From Nocardiopsis alba DSM 43377 (GTDB taxonomy: Bacteria > Actinomycetota > Actinomycetes > Streptosporangiales > Streptosporangiaceae), in assembly GCF_000341225.1 (NCBI RefSeq), contig NZ_ANAC01000011.1, positions 62,001 through 126,000 of the forward strand: a DNA stretch of 64,000 bases, given 5' to 3'. Of this stretch, positions 24,272 through 31,146 are shown one piece after another. The stretch's first letter is position 1; the number at the start of each line of letters is the position of its first letter. The notes under the pieces are model-generated. The model was given only the letters and a program-made list of their open reading frames with translations, had not been told where the DNA came from and ran no database searches. Position numbers and translations under genes: made by a program.

Positions 24272-26027
24272 CGGTTCCTCCCGTCCGGTCGGCGAAGGAG
24301 TGGTCGTGGGGCAGGTCGGTCAGTTCCGGCGGCAGCCCCGGGAGCGGGTGCAGTCCGTGCGCGGGAAGCGCCGCCATCAGCGCCCGCCCGTAGGGGTGTT
24401 CGGGAGCGGTGAGCACGTCGCGGGCGGGGCCCTGTTCGACGATCCGTCCCGCGTACATGATCGCCATCCGGTCGGCGACGTCCGTGGTCTCCAGGACCTG
24501 GAGGTCGTGGGTGATGACGAGGACGGCCGTGCCCGCGTCGGCGACCCGGCGGAGCAGGAGCAGGATCTGCGCGGCGAGCTCCGGGTCGAGCCCGGCGGTG
24601 GGTTCGTCGGCCACGAGCACGGCCGGTTCGCCCGCGAGCGCGGCGGCGGTCACGGCCCGCACGGCCATCCCACCGGAGAGCTCGTGCGGGAACTTGTCCG
24701 CGGTATCGGCCTCCAGGCCGACCCGCTCCAGGAGTTCGGGGACGGAGACCTCGGTGCCCAGGGCGTCGATCACCTCGGCGATCTGCGGTCCCACCCGTCG
24801 CACGGGTGTGAACGTCTCGGCCCCGGACTGGGCGGCCAGGCCGATCGTCCGGCCTCGGAGTCCGCGCCAGGCGCGTTCGTCGGCGTCGAGCATCTCCCGG
24901 CCGTCGATCGACACGCTTCCCGACGATCGGGTGCCCGCGGGCGACAGCCCGCACAGGGCCGAGGCGAGGGTGGACTTCCCGGAACCGGACTCGCCGACGA
25001 GGGCGGTCAGTTCGCCCGCGCGCAGGTCCAGGTCGATCCCGGTGGCCGCGTGTACCCAACGATCGTCCTCGGTGGGCAGTCGCAGGGTCAGGGAGCGCAC
25101 TCGGACGAGCGGTGGGGCGGTGGAGGTCGCCCCCGTGCCCTCGTCGTCCCGGTCGGAACCTTCCGTCACGATCCCGGCCAGCGGGTCCCGGCCACGCCCG
25201 CGACCGAGGGCGGATCGGCTTCGGCCGCCGAGCGCGTTGCTCAGCCCGGCCACGGACAACGTGGTGGCCACCAGCACCCCGGCCGGGGCGGCCAACGTCC
25301 ACCAGGCCCCGGTGAACACGTCTCCGCGCGCCACTTCGAGGAGGGTTCCCAGGCTGGCCTCGTCGGGGGAGAGCCCCAGACCGAGGAAGCTGAGCGTGGA
25401 CTCGTGCCAGACGGCGTGCGGGACGAGCATGACCAGACCCACCGCGGCCTGGGGGAGCGCCGCGGGCAGCAGGTGCCGGTACAGCACCTGACCACGGGAG
25501 GCACCCCACAGGTAGGCGGCCTCGACGTACTCGGAGGAGCGCACCGAGAGCATCTCGGCGCGGACGACACGGGCGATCTGCGGCCAGTGGGTGAGCGAGA
25601 TCGAGGCGATGATCGCCGTCAGCGACCCGGGGTAGAGCGCCACGATGACCACACCGATCAAAAGGTGGGGCAGGGCGTTCACCCCGTCGGTGGCGCGCAT
25701 GAGGAGGCGGTCGATCCGGCCGCCGACGGTGGCGGCGACGGCCCCCACGGCCACACCGAGGACCGTGGCCACCACGGCGCAGACCAGGGCGATCAGGAGC
25801 GACACCCGTAGCCCCTCGGCGGAGCGTACGAAGAGGTCGTAGCCGGAGTGGTCGGTGCCGAACCACTGTCCGGGGCCCGGCGGGAGCAGGGCCTGGGAGA
25901 AGTCGGCGGTCTGGGTTCCCGCCCACCAGGGTGCGAGGACGGCGTAGCCGATGAGGACGAGCAGCGTCGCCACCGGCAGAGGACGCAGGGCCCGGCGTCG
26001 GCGGGGCCGCGTGGTCGGTTCAGACAT
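24255..26027 (-). CDS. Fused permease and ATPase of a nickel/peptide ABC importer (NikC-NikD)
   Basis: A single 590-residue frame. Residues about 1-285 form a DppC/NikC permease with six helices and the EAA-like loop (EYVEAAYLWGASRGQVLYRHLLP). A polar linker of about 35 residues follows. Residues about 322-590 form a NikD-like ATPase with Walker A GESGSGKST, signature LSGGMAVRAVTAAAL, Walker B VLVADEPTAGLD and switch VITHDLQ. The frame is continuous with high-GC codon use and no stop or shift, so the fusion is real in this sequence. These two domains are normally separate genes. It overlaps nikB by 8 bp and nikE by 17 bp. Confidence 0.88.
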   Translation of the reverse strand: MSEPTTRPRRRRALRPLPVATLLVLIGYAVLAPWWAGTQTADFSQALLPPGPGQWFGTDHSGYDLFVRSAEGLRVSLLIALVCAVVATVLGVAVGAVAATVGGRIDRLLMRATDGVNALPHLLIGVVIVALYPGSLTAIIASISLTHWPQIARVVRAEMLSVRSSEYVEAAYLWGASRGQVLYRHLLPAALPQAAVGLVMLVPHAVWHESTLSFLGLGLSPDEASLGTLLEVARGDVFTGAWWTLAAPAGVLVATTLSVAGLSNALGGRSRSALGRGRGRDPLAGIVTEGSDRDDEGTGATSTAPPLVRVRSLTLRLPTEDDRWVHAATGIDLDLRAGELTALVGESGSGKSTLASALCGLSPAGTRSSGSVSIDGREMLDADERAWRGLRGRTIGLAAQSGAETFTPVRRVGPQIAEVIDALGTEVSVPELLERVGLEADTADKFPHELSGGMAVRAVTAAALAGEPAVLVADEPTAGLDPELAAQILLLLRRVADAGTAVLVITHDLQVLETTDVADRMAIMYAGRIVEQGPARDVLTAPEHPYGRALMAALPAHGLHPLPGLPPELTDLPHDHSFADRTGGTDVADR

Positions 26028-27054
26028 CGGCGCTCACCCTCGGATCCAGGAAGAGGTAGGCGGAGTCGGCGAGCAGGGAACCGAGCAGCACCACGGCGGT
26101 GGTGGCCACGGTGAGGGCGGCCAGCAGGGGGAAGTCGAGCGACTGGGCCGAGGCCACCAGGGCGGCGGCGATCCCGGGCCAGGCGAAGATCTCCTCCACC
26201 AGGACCGCTCCCACCACGAGCTCGGGCAACCGGGCGCCCACGATCGTCACGAGGGGGGCGAGCGAGACGGGCAGCACGTGCGCGGTGACCACCGTGGCCG
26301 GGGGCACCCCGCGCGCCCGGGCGGCGCGGACCGGTTCGGAGCCGCGGGCCCGGGCCACGGCGGTGCGCACCGCCAACAGGAGCCAGGGGAGCTGGGTGAG
26401 GGCGAGGGTGCAGGCCGGCAGCACCAGGTGGGTCGCCACCCCGCCGAGCGTGTAGGGCTCGCCGGGCTCGGCGGCCCCCGCGACCGGGGCCCAGCGCAGG
26501 ATCACCGCGAACGTGGTGACCGAGCCCAGGGCGAGGACGAACGGGGGCACAGCCTGCACCAGTACGCCGAGGCGGGTGATGATCCGGTCGGACCACGACC
26601 CCGGGCGCAGACCGGCGACCGTGCCCCAGAACAGGGCGAGGACGATGGCCAGGGCGAGGGCCGTGCCGGAGAGCAGCAGGGTCCAGGGGAGACGTTCGGC
26701 GAACACCTCCGAGACCGGCATCGAGTACCCCCGTGACCAGCCGAGATCGCCTCGGAGCAGGTCGCCGGCCCAGGACCACCAGGCCTGCCACCAGGGGACG
26801 TCGAACCCCAGGGCCCGGCCGAGGGACTCACGCTGCTCGGCGGTGGTCCACTGATAGCCCGCGCCCAGGTAGGCGGCGAGAGGGTTGAACGGGGAGCGCG
26901 CGGCGAGCAGGAACACCAGCGCGCTCAGTCCCACGAGCATCGGGAGTCCGATGGCGACGCGGCGCGCCACCAGTCCCGCCAGCTCACGGCGGCGATCCCG
27001 CCACCGGGTCCGGCGACGCCGGTCCTGTACACGGTGGGCGGGATCGGAGCTCAT
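26020..27054 (-). CDS. nikB: ABC importer permease, NikB/DppB-like
   Basis: A 344-residue inner-membrane permease from ATG 27054, the ATGA overlap with the binding-protein gene; an upstream in-frame ATG is less likely. Six helices are visible, beginning VARRVAIGLPMLVGLSALVF; the coupling loop reads EPVRAARARGVPPATVV and the family end VVLLGSLLADSAYLFLDPRV is present. With the fused permease it would form the transmembrane channel. Confidence 0.87.
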   Translation of the reverse strand: MSSDPAHRVQDRRRRTRWRDRRRELAGLVARRVAIGLPMLVGLSALVFLLAARSPFNPLAAYLGAGYQWTTAEQRESLGRALGFDVPWWQAWWSWAGDLLRGDLGWSRGYSMPVSEVFAERLPWTLLLSGTALALAIVLALFWGTVAGLRPGSWSDRIITRLGVLVQAVPPFVLALGSVTTFAVILRWAPVAGAAEPGEPYTLGGVATHLVLPACTLALTQLPWLLLAVRTAVARARGSEPVRAARARGVPPATVVTAHVLPVSLAPLVTIVGARLPELVVGAVLVEEIFAWPGIAAALVASAQSLDFPLLAALTVATTAVVLLGSLLADSAYLFLDPRVSADV

Positions 27055-28658
27055 CGACGCCATGCGGCGAGGTTCCACCAGGGGCCCCAGGAGACCCCGT
27101 GGGCGTGGGGTTCGAGCACGAGCGGGCCGCGATCCCAGTCGTCCTCGGCGGCGATGTAGGTGTGGTCGACGAACGCCATGAACACGTAGGTCGGGTTCTC
27201 GATGTAGGCCCGCTGGACCTTGCGGTAGGCCTCGACGCGCTCGTCGGGGTCCAGGGTGGCCCGGGCCTCTTCGAGGGCCTCGTCGACTCCCGGGATGGAG
27301 AAGTCGCCCGGGTTCTCGTAGGTGGAGGTGCCGTCCTCGCGGCTGTGCAGGGTGGCGTAGACCTGGGTGTCCAGGTCGTAGGGCTTGTCCCCGCCGCCGA
27401 GGAGGATGCCCGCCTCGGCGGTGTTCTTCTCCATCTCGTCCCAGGAGGCGCCCTGGATGTCCACCTCGATGCCCAGGGGCAGCATCTCGGCGGCGAAGGC
27501 CGTGGCCAGGTCGCGGCGCAGGTTGTCCGAGGCGAGGTAGTAGAGGGTGAACTCGGCGCGGTCGCCGTCGCGGACCCGGATCCCGTCGGACCCCTCCTCC
27601 CAGCCGGCCTCGTCGAGGAGGTCGGCGGCGGTCTCGGGGTCGTACTCGAAGACGGCGTCCGGGTCGTGCGCCTCACCGTAGACGTCGGGGATCGGCGTGT
27701 GGGAGGGGCGCCCGTGCCCGGCGAGCACGTTCTCCACGACACCGTCGCGGTCCACGGCCAGGTTCATCGCGAGCCTGGCGTCGGGGTCGGAGGTGAAGGG
27801 GTTGTCCGAGGGAAGGGAGAGACCGCGCCACTCGGCGGTGCGGACCGGGAGGACCTCGGAGCCGTCGACGTCGGCGAAGGTCGCGGCGGTCACCGGTGGG
27901 AGGACGGTGCCGTCGATGTTACCGGCGCGCATGCGCTGGGCCCGGGTGTTGTCGTCCGGGATGGAGAGGACGACCATCTCGGTGACCTCGGGCTCCGGGC
28001 CGTGGTACTCGGGGTTGACCTCGAAGACGGCCTGGTCGGCGCTCAGGTCGGCCAGCACGTAGGGGCCGGTGCCGATCGGGTTCCGGTCGCGCCCGGAGTC
28101 AGCCGCCGGCCCGGAGGTGATCTCCTCCGACGAGGTGATGCCCAGGGTCAGCCGCGCGGGCATCGCGTAGTAGGGGGCGTTCAAGGTGAAGCGCACGTTG
28201 TGGTCGTCGAGGGCGGTGACCGACTCGATCATCGAGTAGGAACCGGCGACCTCCGAGGCGGTGTCGGGGTCGAGCACGGCGGAGTAGGTGGCCACCACGT
28301 CCTCGGCGTCGAAGGCCGAGCCGTCGGAGAAGGTGACGTCGGTGCGCAGCTCCACGTCCCAGACGGTGTTGTCGTCGTTGGGTTCGGGAGGGGCTGCGGC
28401 GAGGGCCGGTACGAGTTCGGGGAGCGCGTCGTCGCCGGTGGACTCGGGGCGCAGGAGGCCCTCGAAGATCGGGGAGACGCCGAGTTCGCCGTAGCCGTTG
28501 ACGGGGTCGAACTCACCGACGGGTTGGGCGTCGGCGAGGACGATGCGGGTGGGGGTTCCGGAGGCCTCGGTCTCGGCGGCGCCGGAGCAGGCGGTCAGGA
28601 GAAGGGTCGGTACGAGAGCGGTCGCGAGGAGGGCACGTGTAGGGACGGTTCCGGTCAT
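27051..28658 (-). CDS. nikA: Extracellular substrate-binding lipoprotein, NikA-like (family 5)
   Basis: A 535-residue solute-binding protein. The signal peptide ends in the lipobox LLTACSG (Cys about 24). The SBP_bac_5 pattern is clear: FEGLLRPES, LRTDVTFSDGSAFDAEDVV, NPIGTGPYVL and the conserved C-terminal lobe. AGGAAG precedes ATG 28658. Nickel, nickel-chelate or peptide substrates are possible for the family; adjacency to urease and to an ArsR regulator favours nickel. It starts the operon nikA-nikB-nikCD-nikE. Confidence 0.82.
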   Translation of the reverse strand: MTGTVPTRALLATALVPTLLLTACSGAAETEASGTPTRIVLADAQPVGEFDPVNGYGELGVSPIFEGLLRPESTGDDALPELVPALAAAPPEPNDDNTVWDVELRTDVTFSDGSAFDAEDVVATYSAVLDPDTASEVAGSYSMIESVTALDDHNVRFTLNAPYYAMPARLTLGITSSEEITSGPAADSGRDRNPIGTGPYVLADLSADQAVFEVNPEYHGPEPEVTEMVVLSIPDDNTRAQRMRAGNIDGTVLPPVTAATFADVDGSEVLPVRTAEWRGLSLPSDNPFTSDPDARLAMNLAVDRDGVVENVLAGHGRPSHTPIPDVYGEAHDPDAVFEYDPETAADLLDEAGWEEGSDGIRVRDGDRAEFTLYYLASDNLRRDLATAFAAEMLPLGIEVDIQGASWDEMEKNTAEAGILLGGGDKPYDLDTQVYATLHSREDGTSTYENPGDFSIPGVDEALEEARATLDPDERVEAYRKVQRAYIENPTYVFMAFVDHTYIAAEDDWDRGPLVLEPHAHGVSWGPWWNLAAWRR

Positions 28659-28707
28659 TCACTGCTTCCTTGTCGGAGTCGTGGTCTTTCGATGGCGAAT
28701 AGTTGAC

Positions 28708-28721
28708 CATCTGATCAGATG
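28708..28721. promoter_or_regulatory. ArsR-type operator between nikA and arsR (CATCTGATCAGATG)
   Basis: A perfect 14-bp palindrome 50 bp upstream of nikA, inside its probable promoter. The TGA/TCA dyad fits ArsR/SmtB operators. The divergent regulator gene begins about 135 bp away. Confidence 0.7.
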
Positions 28722-28854
28722 ATAAGGTATGTCCCGTTCGCGCCGGCCACGCGGTCGACCACAGGGCCCTCGATCCCGGTCACGGCGCGTGCCCCTTTCG
28801 GGGGGATCGGAGACGACTGTCACCCTTCGGCCCGGATCGGGGATAATGGACCCG

Positions 28855-29169
28855 ATGACCTCCCGCAGTGAACGACCTCCTACGGATGCCCAGATCGACA
28901 TCGGAGCCTGGGCGGACCGGTTCCGCCTGCTCGGAGACCCGACCCGGTTGCGCCTGCTGGCCGCGATGCACCACGCCGGACCTGCCAAGGCCTCGGTCGG
29001 CGAGCTCGCCGAGATGGCCGGGATCACCGACGTCGCCGCGTCCCAGGCCCTGAGGACCCTGCGTCTTCAGGGATGGGTGCAGGACGAGAGGGACGGGCGC
29101 ACCGTGCGCTACACGCTGGTCGACACCACGGTGCACGCCTTGTTGCACCAGATGGGCGCCGAACACTGA
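28855..29169 (+). CDS. ArsR/SmtB-family transcriptional regulator
   Basis: A 104-residue winged-helix repressor starting at ATG 28855 (ATG 28846 is possible). GATAAT at 28842-28847 would place transcription start at this ATG, so the mRNA may be leaderless. The HTH reads LAEMAGITDVAASQALRTLR and the wing LQGWVQDERDGRTVRY. The end contains Asp and His residues (VDTTVHALLHQMGAEH) that could form an alpha-5 metal site as in NmtR/KmtR-type Ni/Co sensors. It is divergent from nikA and most likely represses the importer when nickel is abundant. Confidence 0.85.
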   Translation: MTSRSERPPTDAQIDIGAWADRFRLLGDPTRLRLLAAMHHAGPAKASVGELAEMAGITDVAASQALRTLRLQGWVQDERDGRTVRYTLVDTTVHALLHQMGAEH

Positions 29170-29265
29170 GAACGCCGACGGGGCCGCCCGGCCGCCCTCG
29201 ACATCTCACGTCCCCGCGCACATGGGCACACCCGCCCACCTCTCCCAGCGCGCGAACCTCGGGAA

Positions 29266-29313
29266 CGCCGACGGGGCGGGCACGTCACAGGTGACGCACC
29301 CGCCCCGTCGGCG
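29266..29313. terminator. Bidirectional terminator hairpin
   Basis: Perfect 15-bp arms (29266-29280 and 29299-29313) enclose a second dyad CGTCAC/GTGACG in the loop. It sits between the convergent arsR and choice-of-anchor genes, 13 bp past the latter stop. Confidence 0.8.
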
Positions 29314-29326
29314 GTCGATGCCGATT

Positions 29327-31018
29327 CTAGGAGTCGATGCGGAACAGCGTGGTGGTGCCGGAGACCTCGTTGGCCACGGCGAGCACCGGGACGCCCGGGA
29401 TCGGTGAGTCGCCGCCGCTGATGAAGGTCAGACCCTCGGCGCCCAGGTCACCGGCCTCACGGCTGCTCGGGTCGGCGCCGAAGTCACGGTTGTTGACGTA
29501 ATCGGTGAAGGTCACGTTCCGCGGGTCGGTGACGTCATAGATCATCACCCCGCCCACACGCTCCAGGCCGATGAACGCGTAGGTACGGCCCTTCACCTTG
29601 CCCAGGACGAGGCCCTCGGGCTCGGGGCCCTTGTCGTCGCTGCGGCCGTCGAAGTTGTTCTCGCGGTGGTTGGAGTTGAAGAACTCGGGGGCCGCCTCGG
29701 CGGTGATCCGCTCGAAGTCGGAGCCCGAGTCGAACAACAGCTCGCCGTCGTCCCCGAAGATCGAAAAGGAACGGCCGCCGAAGGAGTGGATCTCCTCGTA
29801 GCAGGAACCGTCCTCGCGCAGACCCTCGGCGGCGCTGACCGAGAGTCGGCCCAGGTTCTCGTCGGCGGTCAGTTCCTCGACGCTCTCGATCCCCTGATCG
29901 TTGTTCTCCAGGAACTCCTGGACGCGCGGGGAGTCCTCGCACACGTCCAGGTTCTTGAGCCGGCTCTCCTCCGAGTAGCCGTCCCAGTCGCGGGCGTCGC
30001 CCTCGTTGGCGGTCACCAGGAGGGTCCGTCCCCGCCACCGGTAGCCGTCGAAGCCGTCGGGCTGGTACATGCCGAGGACCGGCCAGTTCTCGATGGCGAT
30101 CTCGCCGTCCCGATCGGAGGCGTCGAACCCGTTCCCCGGCTCCATGTGGTCCTTGACGCCGAGGGGGACGATGTCGGTGATCTCGGCGGTGCGCAGGTCG
30201 AGCACGCCGAAGGCGTTGGCCTCCTGGAGCATCACGTGGGCGGTGTGGGGGCTGTCCGCGACGATGTACTCCGGCTCCAGGTTCCGGGCGACCCGCCCCG
30301 GGGTCCCGGGCTCGCCGGTGGACAGGTCCGGGCCGTAGACCCGCACGTCCGGGTGGAGTTCGCGGCCCTCGTCCCAGGCGCGGAAGTCGGCGGTGCGCAC
30401 GTCGTCCTGGGTGAGCGAGGCGGGCCTGCGGTTCACCGCGATCACGCTGACCGAACCCTCGGGGTCGACCGTGACCTCGTCGTTCGGCTCGCCCTCGTTG
30501 GCCACCAGCAGGGTGCGTCCCTCGGGGGTGAAGGTCAACATGTCCGGCAGGGCACCCACGCGGAGCGCGTTCACCGACCGGCCGGAGGTGTCGAAGAGGA
30601 CCACCCAGCCGTCGTCGGTGCGGTCGGCGGCCTCCACCGCCACGGCCACCACGTTCCCGTGGACCGCGACGGAGTTGGCGGCCCCGCCCCGCTCCACCAC
30701 GGAACCGTCGGCCGCCCGGACCCCGGCCGTCTCCAGGTCGAAGAGCCTCTCGGGGTTCTCGGGGTCGGACACGTCCAGGACCTCGACCACGGCCGCGGCG
30801 GCGTTGACCACGAACAGGCGCTGGGTGCGCGGGTCGTGGGCGACGATCTCGGCCCCGGAGGAGTCGAAGACGTCGGTGTTGTAGGTGCCCAGCACGGAGA
30901 GGCCGATGGCCTCGGTGGCCTCGGGGGCTCCGTAGGAGGGGGCCTCGTCGGCCTGGACCGGGGAGGCCAGGGTGAGGCCGAACGCGAGGGCGGCCGCGGC
31001 GGTGAGGGATCTGCGCAT
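29327..31018 (-). CDS. Secreted choice-of-anchor I family protein
   Basis: A 563-residue exported protein from ATG 31018 (AGGAAA upstream). A Sec signal peptide (RRSLTAAAALAFGLTLASPVQA) is followed by a WD40/beta-propeller-like body with segments such as GAEIVAHDPRTQRLFVVNAA, LLVANEGEPND, LLVTANEGDARDWDGY and EPEGLVLGKVKGRTYAFIGL. These are typical of choice-of-anchor I proteins, which are often near phosphatases or carry anchors; no anchor is visible here. Two conserved Cys (DVCEDS and GSCYEE) may form a disulfide. Extracellular; the function is unknown. It is monocistronic. Confidence 0.85.
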   Translation of the reverse strand: MRRSLTAAAALAFGLTLASPVQADEAPSYGAPEATEAIGLSVLGTYNTDVFDSSGAEIVAHDPRTQRLFVVNAAAAVVEVLDVSDPENPERLFDLETAGVRAADGSVVERGGAANSVAVHGNVVAVAVEAADRTDDGWVVLFDTSGRSVNALRVGALPDMLTFTPEGRTLLVANEGEPNDEVTVDPEGSVSVIAVNRRPASLTQDDVRTADFRAWDEGRELHPDVRVYGPDLSTGEPGTPGRVARNLEPEYIVADSPHTAHVMLQEANAFGVLDLRTAEITDIVPLGVKDHMEPGNGFDASDRDGEIAIENWPVLGMYQPDGFDGYRWRGRTLLVTANEGDARDWDGYSEESRLKNLDVCEDSPRVQEFLENNDQGIESVEELTADENLGRLSVSAAEGLREDGSCYEEIHSFGGRSFSIFGDDGELLFDSGSDFERITAEAAPEFFNSNHRENNFDGRSDDKGPEPEGLVLGKVKGRTYAFIGLERVGGVMIYDVTDPRNVTFTDYVNNRDFGADPSSREAGDLGAEGLTFISGGDSPIPGVPVLAVANEVSGTTTLFRIDS

Positions 31019-31146
31019 GGTGTTTCCTGAGGTTCGTGAGAGGGGGATGCTCACGCACCCAACCATCTCGGGACGAGGGGAACCCGAACATCCGATGACC
31101 TTCGGGTGAAGGGGCGTACCCGATACCCCTCGATGTGCTGTCCGAT

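Noticed and set aside
27051-28658. Binding protein as a plain oligopeptide receptor.
   Set aside because: Cannot be excluded by sequence, but the urease and ArsR neighbours make nickel the better reading, so the Nik names are given as likely only.
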